Source of the DNA: Microvirga sp.
GTDB taxonomy: Bacteria; Pseudomonadota; Alphaproteobacteria; Rhizobiales; Beijerinckiaceae
Direction of reading: 5' to 3'
NCBI GenBank assembly: GCA_022241475.1
Contig: JAKOMT010000008.1
Span: 2,188 to 66,187 of the forward strand
DNA length: 64,000 bases
Of the stretch, positions 41,726 through 50,431 are shown piece by piece. The position numbers and the translations under genes were made by a program. Each line of letters starts with the position of its first letter. The stretch's first letter is position 1. The notes under the pieces were generated by a model. The model was not told the origin of the DNA, made no database searches, and was given only the letters and a program-made list of their open reading frames with translations.

Positions 41726-42199
41726 ATGAAAGCGTTCCGCGTAGCGGCTTTGTGCCTGTCAGCCGCCCTGCCCTTCGGCGCAGCGCCCGCCAACGCCCAG
41801 CAACCGGGCCCGGCGCCCGAGGCGTCCCGTCCGGTCGACGAGCGCGTTCCTCAACCCTTGCGCGAGGAGCAGTTTCCGCTGGGCGTAGCCTACGTCGCCG
41901 TCAGCCTGAACGGCCGCGACTTTCCCGGCGAGAAGCCGGCGGTCATCCTCGACACCAATTTCAGCCTTCGCGGCTTCGCCGGCTGCAACAACTACTCCGC
42001 CATCGCCTATCCGCAACCGGATCAGGGCATCGCGGTCGGACCGTTCGCGCTCACCAACCGCGAATGCGACCGGGCGACGATGACGTCGGAGCGCGGCTTC
42101 CTGACGGCGCTGCGCGGCGCCCAGCGCTGGCGCATCGAGGGCAATGTCATGACGATCAGCGGGCCGGGCGGCGAGCTGCGGTTTGAGCGATCACTCTGA
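41726..42199 (+). CDS. META-domain (HslJ-like) secreted protein
   Basis: The 157-residue protein has a signal peptide (FRVAALCLSAALPFGAAPANA) and a META/HslJ-type domain with SLRGFAGCNNYSAIAY and MTSERGFLTALRGAQRWRIEG. META-domain proteins are periplasmic or outer-membrane-associated; E. coli HslJ is linked to novobiocin tolerance, but the molecular role is unknown. I chose the ATG at 41726 because it begins the signal peptide and has GGAG upstream; the open frame begins earlier at 41627. Confidence 0.82.
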   Translation: MKAFRVAALCLSAALPFGAAPANAQQPGPAPEASRPVDERVPQPLREEQFPLGVAYVAVSLNGRDFPGEKPAVILDTNFSLRGFAGCNNYSAIAYPQPDQGIAVGPFALTNRECDRATMTSERGFLTALRGAQRWRIEGNVMTISGPGGELRFERSL

Positions 42200-42307
42200 T
42201 CGACGATTTCGATCGCGATCCACGTGCCTGAAATTAATTTAACTATATTTATACAATTTTTAATTTAATACACTTCCAGGTTGCGAGCTTGCAGCGGGAG
42301 GTGGGGA
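42200..42307 (+). promoter_or_regulatory. AT-rich control region of the chemoreceptor gene
   Basis: This 108-bp gap contains an unusually AT-rich tract of about 45 bp (42231-42275) with repeated AATTTAA-type words, in strong contrast with its GC-rich flanks. It probably holds the promoter of the chemoreceptor gene; I could not fix the -35 and -10 boxes. Confidence 0.4.
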
Positions 42308-43783
42308 ATGCTTTGGTCTCTGAAGCAGAGTGGGGCCGACTTGAAGCTGGCGGCAATCGATCGCGCCATGGCGTCCATAACTTTTGACGCATCAGGCAAT
42401 ATTCTGGAAGCGAACGAAAACTTCCTCTCCGTCACCGGATACTCCCTAGACGAAATCAGAGGTCGTCATCACGCGATATTCGTGGCGGCAGAGGAGCGCA
42501 ACGGCGCCGAGTACCGGGCGTTCTGGGAGGCGTTGAAGAGCGGGCGATTCCAAAGCGGCCAGTTCAAGCGCTTCGCGAAAGACGGCTCCGAATTCTGGAT
42601 CGAGGCAACCTACAACCCGCTGATCGACGCCAGGGGCCGCGTCGAGAAGATCGTGAAATTCGCAACCGACATTACAGAACGCAAGCGCCGTTTCGCCGAC
42701 CTCGAAGGCCAGATATCGGCGATCGACAAGTCGCACGCCGTCATTTCTTTCGACCTCGATGGGCGCATTCTCGACGCGAACGACAATTTTTGCAGCGTCG
42801 TCGGATACAACCTCGCGGAGATCAAGGGGCGTCATCACCGGATATTCGTGGGCGATGAGACCGCCGCGAGCGGAGAGTATGGGCGCTTCTGGAGCGAGCT
42901 GGGCGGCGGGGCCTTCAAGGCGGGCCAGTTTCGCAGGTTCGGCAAGGACGGCCGCGAGATCTGGATCGAGGCCTCCTACAATCCGATTTTCGATCCGTCC
43001 GGCCGTCCCTACAAGGTGGTCAAGATCGCGACCGACATCACGGCGCAGCGGCTGCTCATGGCGCGCCTGAAAACCCTCATCGAGGAGAACTTCGCCGAGA
43101 TCGAGGGATCGGTGGCCCGGTCCGACGCCCAGGCGACCAGCGCCCTTCGGGCCGCCTCGGAGACGTCCCAGAACGTCCAGACTATGGCCGCCGCCGCGGA
43201 AGAACTCGCAGCCTCCGTGCACGAGATATCCGAGAGCATGGCTAAATCGCGCGATGCGACGGAAACGGCCTTCTCCCACGCGAGGAGCGCCGGGGATTTC
43301 ACGCGCAAGCTGTCCGAGGCTGCCGGCGCGATGGGGAGCATCGTCGGATTGATCCAGACCATCGCCGAACAGATCAACCTGCTCGCCCTCAACGCCACCA
43401 TCGAGTCCGCCCGCGCCGGCGAGGCGGGGCGCGGTTTCGCGGTCGTGGCGCAGGAGGTCAAGAACCTCGCCAATCAGGCGGCGCGTGCGACGGAGCAGAT
43501 CTCGGCGGAGATCGAAGGCGTGCAGCGCGTCTCGCAGGAGGTCTCCAGCGCTCTCGGCGCGATCGAGGGTTCGGTCGAAACCATGCGCCAGTACGTGACT
43601 TCGAGCGCCAGCGCCGTCGAGGAGCAGAGCGCCGTCTCGCGGGACATGTCGTCGAACATGCAGCGGACGTCGAGCGCGGTCTCCGCGATCAGCGAAGGCC
43701 TCGACGCCATGACGGCTGCGGTGAACGAAGTCCGGCGGAACGTCGCACAGACGAAAGAGGCGACGCAGGCGCTGGCCGCCTGA
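42308..43783 (+). CDS. Soluble chemoreceptor with two tandem PAS domains
   Basis: The 491-residue protein has no membrane segment. Two PAS/PAC units (about 15-135 and 137-257) are clear duplicates: each has GRHH-IFV, FW, GQF-RF-KDG, a WIEA-YNP stretch and a DIT end. A methyl-accepting signalling domain follows (about 270-491) with the hairpin-tip region [28 protein letters not shown]. It should signal to a CheA-CheW complex from the cytosol, sensing redox, oxygen or a ligand through the PAS units. The ATG at 42308 has GGGAGG upstream. A terminator follows (43802-43835). Confidence 0.93.
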   Translation: MLWSLKQSGADLKLAAIDRAMASITFDASGNILEANENFLSVTGYSLDEIRGRHHAIFVAAEERNGAEYRAFWEALKSGRFQSGQFKRFAKDGSEFWIEATYNPLIDARGRVEKIVKFATDITERKRRFADLEGQISAIDKSHAVISFDLDGRILDANDNFCSVVGYNLAEIKGRHHRIFVGDETAASGEYGRFWSELGGGAFKAGQFRRFGKDGREIWIEASYNPIFDPSGRPYKVVKIATDITAQRLLMARLKTLIEENFAEIEGSVARSDAQATSALRAASETSQNVQTMAAAAEELAASVHEISESMAKSRDATETAFSHARSAGDFTRKLSEAAGAMGSIVGLIQTIAEQINLLALNATIESARAGEAGRGFAVVAQEVKNLANQAARATEQISAEIEGVQRVSQEVSSALGAIEGSVETMRQYVTSSASAVEEQSAVSRDMSSNMQRTSSAVSAISEGLDAMTAAVNEVRRNVAQTKEATQALAA

Positions 43784-43801
43784 TCGCCGGCTCCTGTGCG
43801 C

Positions 43802-43835
43802 CGCGGCGGCCGTTACTGCGCGGCCGCCGCGTTTT
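43802..43835 (+). terminator. Intrinsic terminator after the chemoreceptor, inside a convergent gene end
   Basis: A perfect 11-bp stem (CGCGGCGGCCG / CGGCCGCCGCG) with an 8-nt loop is followed by TTTT. Its right arm and T-tract lie in the last codons (Asn-Ala-Ala-Ala) of the ABC transporter gene on the opposite strand. Confidence 0.75.
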
Positions 43836-45960
43836 CCACGACGCGGGGCTCGTAAAGTCCGGGCGTCGTTTCCGTCATCATCACCCGACGTTTGTGGAAG
43901 GCGGCGAGGGTCGACCGGTGACCGATCGAGATCACCGTCGTGTCCGGAAGCGCCTCGCGCAGCACCCGATAGATCTCCGCTTCGGTCGGCTCGTCCATCG
44001 CGGCCGTCGCCTCGTCGACGAGCAGCCAGTCCGGCTTCTCGAGCAGCGCCCGCGCGATCGCGAGGCGCTGCTGCTCTCCGAGCGAGAGCGTCTGCGCCCA
44101 GGCGCGGTCCTCGTCGAGCATGTCGACGAGATGGCCGAGCTTCGCCGCCGCGAGCGCCGCGACGAGCGCTTCGTCGGAATAGATATCGCTGCGCGACGGA
44201 TAGGAGACCGCGCCCCGCAGCGTCCCGACCGGGATGTACGGGCGCTGCGGCAGGAGCATGACGTTACGCCCGGCAGGCAGCTTCACGACGCCGGAGCCGA
44301 ACGGCCAGATACCCGAAATCGCGCGAAACAAGGTGGATTTTCCGGAGCCGGACGGCCCGGAGAGCAGCGTCGAGACGCCGCGCTCCAGGACGAGCGAAGA
44401 CGCCGCGACGATGGGTGAGCCGTCGGGCAGGCGCACGACGAGCCCGTCCAGACGAATGGTCTCGTCGTCGTGCTCGATGCGCGCGACCTCGCCCGTGTCG
44501 CGGCCGGCGTCATGGGCGCGTGCGATCGCGGCGTCGAACGAGGTGAGACGGTCGACGACCGCCTTGTAGGATGCGAGCGCCTGATACGCGTTGACGAAGA
44601 ACGAGAGCGCCGATTCGACGCGCGCGAACGCCCCTGCGGTCTGGCTCATCACGCCGAGCTGGATGGCGCCGGCGAAATAGAATGGAGCGGCGATGACGTA
44701 GGGCACGACGGAGTTCGAATAATCGTAGAAGCTCGTGAACGCGATCAGGCGCTTGTTGATGCTGACCCGCTGGAAGAAATTCTCCACGATCCGTCGGAAC
44801 TGATCGCGCAGCCGCTCGCGCTCCGCGTCCTGCCCGCGCAGCAAGGCGACCTGCTCGCCATATTCGCGCAGACGCGCCAGCGAAAAGCGGAAATCGGCCT
44901 CGAACCGCTCCTGCAGGAAGTTCAGCCGGATCAGCGGACGGCCGATCATGTGGGTGAAATACGTGGCGATGACCGCGTAGACGAGCGCGATCCAGAACAG
45001 CAGACCAGGAACCACGACATTGGTTCCGGGGAACGTGAAGTCGGCGGAAATCGTCCACAGGATCACGGAGAACGAAACGAGCGTCGACACCTGCGACAGC
45101 ACGCCCAGCGTCAACGCGATCGTGTCGCTCGTGAACTTGTTGATGTCCTCCTGCACGCGCTGGTCCGGGTTGTCGCTGCCCACGCCGAAAACCTGCATGC
45201 GGTAGGGCACCGAGCCGTCGAGCCAGCGACGGGTGTAGAACCGCGTCATCCAGGTGCGCCAGTGGATGTCGAGTGTCGCGCGCAGAGCGTACTGGTAGAT
45301 CGCCGTGGTGACGGCGATCACCACCCAGAACACCCAGACGGTGAGGAGCAGCCGCCAGAACTCGTCGGCGTTCCGGTCCTGAATGGCGTTGAACCAGTCC
45401 CGGTTCCAGTAGCTCAGGCGCACGGAAATCGCCACGAGCGCGAACTGCATCGTCACGACGACGGCGAGAAGCCCCACGCCGATGACGCGCTCCTGCGCGC
45501 GGAATTCCGGAAACGGCCAAACCTTCACGACGCCCGGCTCGCGCGAGACGAAGAACGGGTCCGTCAGGCTGGCGATGGTGCGGATGACGGGGATGCGCCC
45601 GACGGCGAGCATCGCTCCGGCGAAGACGGCGGCGGCCACCGGCATGGCGAGCGGCGGCGTGAAATCCGTCATCGCCTCCGGAAGAAATCCCTCCAGTCCG
45701 GCGAGATAGAGCCCCCCGAGAAACGCGTGCGCGCCGGCGATCAGGCCGAGCACGATCCGCAGATAGACCGCGATGTCGCGCGAGAACCGGAGCGAGGCGG
45801 CGATGCCGAGCGTCGCGAGCGGAAGCAGAATCGGAACCACGTCGCCGAAAAGGCTCACGGCGAGCAGAACCGCTCCCGCCGCAGCGAAACCCATCCACGC
45901 AGAGTTCATCAACAGGGCCTTCAACACAACGTTCCGGGGGCTCCCGAAGCGATTCAACAC
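43813..45960 (-). CDS. SbmA/YddA-type ABC transporter with fused ATPase
   Basis: The 715-residue protein has an N-terminal block of three to four hydrophobic helices (residues 10-125), then an ABC_membrane_2-type permease with the VRLSYWNRDWFNAIQ and NPDQRVQEDINKF motifs (the latter the EAA-like family signature), and a C-terminal ATPase with Walker A GPSGSGKST (535-543), signature LSLGEQQR (625-632) and Walker B WLLVDEAT. The family (YddA, BacA-like, human ABCD) moves peptides, vitamin B12 or acyl compounds. The extra N-terminal helices are not standard in the short members. The substrate is unknown. Confidence 0.9.
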   Translation of the reverse strand: MLNRFGSPRNVVLKALLMNSAWMGFAAAGAVLLAVSLFGDVVPILLPLATLGIAASLRFSRDIAVYLRIVLGLIAGAHAFLGGLYLAGLEGFLPEAMTDFTPPLAMPVAAAVFAGAMLAVGRIPVIRTIASLTDPFFVSREPGVVKVWPFPEFRAQERVIGVGLLAVVVTMQFALVAISVRLSYWNRDWFNAIQDRNADEFWRLLLTVWVFWVVIAVTTAIYQYALRATLDIHWRTWMTRFYTRRWLDGSVPYRMQVFGVGSDNPDQRVQEDINKFTSDTIALTLGVLSQVSTLVSFSVILWTISADFTFPGTNVVVPGLLFWIALVYAVIATYFTHMIGRPLIRLNFLQERFEADFRFSLARLREYGEQVALLRGQDAERERLRDQFRRIVENFFQRVSINKRLIAFTSFYDYSNSVVPYVIAAPFYFAGAIQLGVMSQTAGAFARVESALSFFVNAYQALASYKAVVDRLTSFDAAIARAHDAGRDTGEVARIEHDDETIRLDGLVVRLPDGSPIVAASSLVLERGVSTLLSGPSGSGKSTLFRAISGIWPFGSGVVKLPAGRNVMLLPQRPYIPVGTLRGAVSYPSRSDIYSDEALVAALAAAKLGHLVDMLDEDRAWAQTLSLGEQQRLAIARALLEKPDWLLVDEATAAMDEPTEAEIYRVLREALPDTTVISIGHRSTLAAFHKRRVMMTETTPGLYEPRVVENAAAAQ

Positions 45961-46082
45961 ATAGTCCGACGTGACGATACAGCAATACCACGGGCTCTGA
46001 GCGGATTCATGTCGCCCGGCGCCCGCGCGCCTCGACAGCGCCCCGCGCGCCGGGCATCGTGGCGTCGACAGGCGGGAGCGGC

Positions 46083-47204
46083 ATGCGGTTCATCCATACG
46101 GCCGATTGGCAGATCGGCAAGGTTTTCAGGCGCTTCGGCGAGAGAGAGCCGTTGTTCGCCGAGGCGCGCCTCGCCGCGATCGAGGCGATCGGCGAGCTTG
46201 CGATTCGCGAAGGCGCGCGCCATGTGCTCGTCGCGGGCGATCTCTACGACGTCGAGACGCCCCAGACGACGACGCTGCTCGCGCCGCTGGAGCGGATGAG
46301 ACGGTTCTCCGACGTCACCTGGCACATCCTGCCCGGCAACCACGACGCCGACCGGCCGAAGGGCGTCTGGGAGCGCGTGGCGGACGCTGATGCGCCTCAG
46401 AACGTGCGGGTGCATCGACGACCCGAGCCGACTGAACTCGCCCCCGGAGTATTCCTGTTGCCGTCCCCCCTCGCCCGCCGCGCCGAGGCGTCCGACCTCA
46501 CCGCCTGGTTCGACGACGCGCCGACGCCCGAAGGCGCGCTGCGCATCGGGCTGGCGCACGGCTCGGTGACGGGCTTCGATTCGGAAGGTGAGGCGAACAA
46601 CCCCATCGATCCGTCGCGGCCAGCGAGGGCCGGCCTCGCCTATCTGGCGCTCGGCGACTGGCACCGCACCCTGCGCATCTCCGATCGCGTCTGGTACGCG
46701 GGGACGCCTGAGCCAGACCGCTTCGACAGTCAGGAAACGGGCAAGGCGCTCGTCGTCGAGGCGCGCGGCGGCGACGCGCCGCCCGTCGTCCGGGAGGCGG
46801 AGGTGGGGCGCTACCGCTGGCTCACCCTCGACGCCGAGATCGCGGACGCGGACGGCGTCGGCGATCTGGAGGCGCGCGTGCGGGGCCTCGACAATCTGTC
46901 GGCGCTCGTGTTGCGCCTGCGCGTGCGCGGCGCCGCGTCGCTCGCCGGCCGGCGAGCGCTCGAGGCCGCGCTCTCTCGCCTCGGCGCGGCCGGCGCCTAT
47001 CTCGACGCCGACCTCGAGCGCCTGCGCGCGCGCCCGAGCGTCGCCGATCTCGAAGCGATCGACTTCGACGGGGCGCTGCGCGGCGTCGCGGAAAAGCTGC
47101 AGGCGCGGATCGTGGACGAGACGGCGGCGCCGGACGCCCGGGCCGTGGCGGAGGAGGCCCTGACGCGGCTCTTCCTCATGGCGACCGAGGGCGCGAAGGC
47201 ATGA
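46083..47204 (+). CDS. SbcD/YhaO-like metallophosphoesterase nuclease subunit
   Basis: The 373-residue protein has the calcineurin-type nuclease motifs: FIHTADWQIG, VLVAGDLYDVE, LPGNHDAD and LAHGSVTG with metal-binding His and Asp residues. It is the probable nuclease partner of the following ATPase, together forming an SbcCD/Mre11-Rad50-like complex that trims DNA ends or hairpins. The ATG at 46083 has GGGAG upstream; a GTG at 46059 is also possible. Its stop overlaps the ATPase start by 4 nt (ATGA). It is closer to the YhaO group than to E. coli SbcD, judged by eye. Confidence 0.87.
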   Translation: MRFIHTADWQIGKVFRRFGEREPLFAEARLAAIEAIGELAIREGARHVLVAGDLYDVETPQTTTLLAPLERMRRFSDVTWHILPGNHDADRPKGVWERVADADAPQNVRVHRRPEPTELAPGVFLLPSPLARRAEASDLTAWFDDAPTPEGALRIGLAHGSVTGFDSEGEANNPIDPSRPARAGLAYLALGDWHRTLRISDRVWYAGTPEPDRFDSQETGKALVVEARGGDAPPVVREAEVGRYRWLTLDAEIADADGVGDLEARVRGLDNLSALVLRLRVRGAASLAGRRALEAALSRLGAAGAYLDADLERLRARPSVADLEAIDFDGALRGVAEKLQARIVDETAAPDARAVAEEALTRLFLMATEGAKA

Positions 47205-49849
47205 TCATCAAGGACATCACGGTCGCGGGCGTCGGCCGCTTCGCCTCGCGCACCCGCCTCGCCGGCCTCGCGCCGGGACTGAACGTGCTGAGCGCCCCGA
47301 ACGAAGCCGGCAAATCGACCCTGTTTCGCGCGCTGCGCGCCTGCCTCTTTCAACGCCACACGAGCGAAGCCATTCCCATTCGCGAACTGGCGACGAGCGA
47401 GGCGGCGCTGCCGGTCGAGATTTCGGTCGCGTTCTCCGTCGAAGGACGGGACTACGCCATCACCAAATCCTTCCTTCGCTCGAAATCCGCGCTGCTGATC
47501 CGCGACGGCGTCGAATACGCCCGGGGAGCGAAGGCGGACGACGTCGTCTGGGAGGTGCTCGGGCTCGAACCCGGCTCCGGCAGAGCCTCGATCGACACGA
47601 ATTCCTTCGGCCTCCTCTGGGTCGAGCAGAGCCATTCCTTCAAGCCTCCCGAGCCGAGCGACGGCGCCCGCGACGCGCTGCGGTCGATCATCGCCTCCGA
47701 AGTCGGAACGCTCGTCGGCGGAGAGCGCGCCCGCGCGATCCTCGACGCCGTGACGGACGCCCTCGCCGAGCGGGAGACGCAGCGCGGACCGAAGGCGGGC
47801 GGGCCGTTGAAAGTCGCCCTCGACGAGGCGGCCCGGCTGCGGCAGGAGGAAGCCGGCTTGCGCGAGAAGCGCGCGGAGCTCGAGACGGAGTTCGGCGCGC
47901 TCGAACGGTTGCGCGCGGAGTTCGAGCGCCTGCGCGATCCTCGCGTTGAAGCCGAGTTGCGCTCGAAGCGCGACGATGCGCGCGTCGCCCGGGACACGGC
48001 GCGCGCCGCCGTCGCGGACCTCAAGACGCGCAAGCTCGAAGTCGACGCAGCGCAGGAGCGCTGCGCCCGGGCCGACGAGCGGTTGAGCGCAGCGCGGGAC
48101 GCCCGCAAGCGCCTCGACGAATCCGCGGAGCGGATGGCCGCGCTCGGCGATGAGATGGTCGCGGCGCAGGAGCAGGCGAACGCCGCCGAGGAGCGCTCCC
48201 GCGCGGCCACCGAGGCGCTCGTCCTCGGCGATACGGCGCTCGCCCGGGCCGACGAGGCGCTTCGCCGCCATATCGCAGCCGTCGAGGCCGCGGACGCGAC
48301 GAGCCGTCTCGCCGGTTGGGTCGCGCGGCGCGACGAGTTGACGACGCTTAAGAGCCGCATCGCCGAGATCGAGGCCGCGCTCGCGAAGACGCTGGCCACG
48401 CCCGAGCGCCTCAAGAACGCGCGCGCGCTGCAGGAGCGCATCGTGGGTCTCGAAGCGAGGCTCGACGCGCAGGCGGGCCGCCTCGAAATCAGGCTCGCTT
48501 CGGACGCCGCCGGGGCGGTCACCGTCGACGGCGAGGCGATCGGGGAGCGCTTCGCGAAGGCGTTGCGCGGCCCCACGCGCGTCAGCGTCGCCGGTATCGG
48601 CGAGATCGCAATCACGCCGCCCGAGGCGGGCGACGCTCAGGAGCGCGAGTTGGCGCAGGCGCGTCGCGAACTCGCGGCCGTCCTCGACGCGATGGGCTGC
48701 GCCAGCATCGCCTCGGCCATGGACGCTCTCGACGGCGCGCGGACCCTGCGCTCGGAGGCGGACGGCCTGCGCCCGCGCATCGACGCCATCGCCGCGGAGT
48801 TCGGCCGCAACGACCCGGCGGCGGCGCTCGGGCAACGGATCGCCGCCGCGCAGGCGGTCATCGCGAACGCGACCACCGACGCCGTCGCGCTCCCCGGCGA
48901 CCGCGACGCGCTGGAGGAGCGGCGCCGCGAGGCGGCCCGCGCGCGCAGTCTCGCCGAAGCGGCCAAAGCAGAGGCGCGCGAGCGTCACATCGCCGCGCAA
49001 ACCCGCCTCGCCTCGTTGCGATCCCGCCTCGACGAGCAGAAGGGGCGTGTTGAATCCGCCCGCGCCGATTCGCGATCGATCGCGGGCGAGGACGTTCTCG
49101 CGCTTCGCGCGCAGGAGCGCGACGCGGCTGCGCAAGCCCTCGACGCCCTGCGCCGCTCCTGCCGCGAGCAGGAGGAGGCTACCCCGGACGCCGAGCAAAT
49201 CGCGCTCGCCGAGGCGCGCGCCGATCGCCTCGAACAGGCGCTCGACAACCTGCGCCGCGACATCGACCGGACGGAGCACGACATCCGCAGCCGCGAGGAG
49301 ATCGTCCGCCGATTGGGCGCGGACGGCCTCGACGAGCGCCTCGCCCGCGTCGAGCAGGAGCGCGCCATGGCCGAGCGCGAGCTTGTCCGCGTCCAGCGCG
49401 CCACCGACGCGCTGCGCCTGCTGCGCGACGAGATCGCCTCGGGGCTCGCCGAGGGCCGCTCCCGCTTCATCGCGCCGGTGATGGAGAATCTGCGCCCCTA
49501 TCTCGGCGCCTTGTTTCCGGGCGCCGAACTCGAGATCGGCGACGATTTCTCGCCCGCGCGCCTCACCCGCGCCAGCGCCGACGAGGCGTTCGATCTGCTC
49601 TCGGACGGAACGCGCGAACAGATCGCGGTCCTCGTTCGCCTCGCGCTCGGGGCGATGCTGGCTAAGAACGGACACGCGACGCCGATCATCCTCGACGACG
49701 CGCTCGTCTTCTCCGATGATGCGCGCATCGAGACGATGTTCGACGCGCTGGCCCGCGCGGCGCAGCGCCAGCAGGTGATCGTCCTCACCTGCCGCAGCCG
49801 CGCCTTCGCCCCCATCGGCGGCGCGAGCCTGCGCATCGAACCCGCCTGA
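47201..49849 (+). CDS. SbcC/YhaN-like coiled-coil ATPase
   Basis: The 882-residue protein has Rad50/SbcC organisation. The N-terminal Walker A (APNEAGKSTLF) is followed by two long coiled-coil regions (about 210-400 and 560-750) rich in Arg, Glu and Ala, and the C-terminus carries Walker B with IILDDALVFSDD. A zinc-hook CxxC is not visible at the centre, in line with the YhaN subgroup. It should clamp DNA and drive the SbcD-like nuclease. It is translationally coupled to that gene. The long coiled-coil gives strong antisense open frames that are not genes. Confidence 0.9.
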   Translation: MIIKDITVAGVGRFASRTRLAGLAPGLNVLSAPNEAGKSTLFRALRACLFQRHTSEAIPIRELATSEAALPVEISVAFSVEGRDYAITKSFLRSKSALLIRDGVEYARGAKADDVVWEVLGLEPGSGRASIDTNSFGLLWVEQSHSFKPPEPSDGARDALRSIIASEVGTLVGGERARAILDAVTDALAERETQRGPKAGGPLKVALDEAARLRQEEAGLREKRAELETEFGALERLRAEFERLRDPRVEAELRSKRDDARVARDTARAAVADLKTRKLEVDAAQERCARADERLSAARDARKRLDESAERMAALGDEMVAAQEQANAAEERSRAATEALVLGDTALARADEALRRHIAAVEAADATSRLAGWVARRDELTTLKSRIAEIEAALAKTLATPERLKNARALQERIVGLEARLDAQAGRLEIRLASDAAGAVTVDGEAIGERFAKALRGPTRVSVAGIGEIAITPPEAGDAQERELAQARRELAAVLDAMGCASIASAMDALDGARTLRSEADGLRPRIDAIAAEFGRNDPAAALGQRIAAAQAVIANATTDAVALPGDRDALEERRREAARARSLAEAAKAEARERHIAAQTRLASLRSRLDEQKGRVESARADSRSIAGEDVLALRAQERDAAAQALDALRRSCREQEEATPDAEQIALAEARADRLEQALDNLRRDIDRTEHDIRSREEIVRRLGADGLDERLARVEQERAMAERELVRVQRATDALRLLRDEIASGLAEGRSRFIAPVMENLRPYLGALFPGAELEIGDDFSPARLTRASADEAFDLLSDGTREQIAVLVRLALGAMLAKNGHATPIILDDALVFSDDARIETMFDALARAAQRQQVIVLTCRSRAFAPIGGASLRIEPA

Positions 49850-49869
49850 CTTCGACGCCGGAGGAAATC

Positions 49870-50424
49870 ATGCTGATGCACGCCAAGCGTTCGCGCCTCC
49901 TCATCATCGACCTGCAGGAGCGCCTCACGCCTGCGGTCACCGGCGCCGACGCGGCGATCGCGCGCACGAAGATCCTGCTCGAAGCCGCGAGCGCGCTCGG
50001 CGTCCCCGTCGACGTGACGGAGCAATACTCCAAGGGTCTCGGACACACGATCGCGCCGATCCGCGAGGCCTTGCCGGACGGCGCAAGCGTGCACGAGAAG
50101 ATCACCTTCTCGGCGTGGCGCGATGCGGGCTTCGCCGCGCATCTCAAGGCGGGACGGACGCGCGGGCGCGATCAGGTCGTGATCTGCGGCGCGGAGGCGC
50201 ATGTCTGCGTGCTGCAGACGGCGCTCGATCTCGCATCGAACGGCTACGGCGTGTTCTTCGTCGCGGACGCGACCGGCAGCCGCGCGCCCACGAGCGTCGA
50301 TCTCGCCATCGCCAGGGCGCGGGCGGCGGGCTGCGTCGTCGTGAATACGGAAATGGTCGTGTTCGAATGGATGGAGCGCGCCGGCACGGATACGTTCCGC
50401 GCCGTCTCGAAGCTCATCAAGTGA
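49870..50424 (+). CDS. Isochorismatase-family cysteine hydrolase
   Basis: The 184-residue protein has the catalytic triad of the family: D in LLIIDLQERL, K in HEKITFSAW and C in GAEAHVCVLQ. The family includes nicotinamidase, isochorismatase and carbamoyl hydrolases. The order of the metal-site residues is not that of PncA, so the substrate is open. It begins 20 nt after the SbcC-like gene and may be cotranscribed, with no clear functional link. Starts at 49870 and 49876 are both possible. Confidence 0.87.
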   Translation: MLMHAKRSRLLIIDLQERLTPAVTGADAAIARTKILLEAASALGVPVDVTEQYSKGLGHTIAPIREALPDGASVHEKITFSAWRDAGFAAHLKAGRTRGRDQVVICGAEAHVCVLQTALDLASNGYGVFFVADATGSRAPTSVDLAIARARAAGCVVVNTEMVVFEWMERAGTDTFRAVSKLIK

Positions 50425-50431
50425 CCGAGCT

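Noticed and set aside
46997..49675. Long minus-strand open frame antisense to the SbcC-like ATPase
   Set aside because: The translation is Arg- and Ala-rich with no domain, and the sense strand has clear Walker motifs and coiled coil. GC-rich coiled-coil genes commonly leave the antisense frame open.
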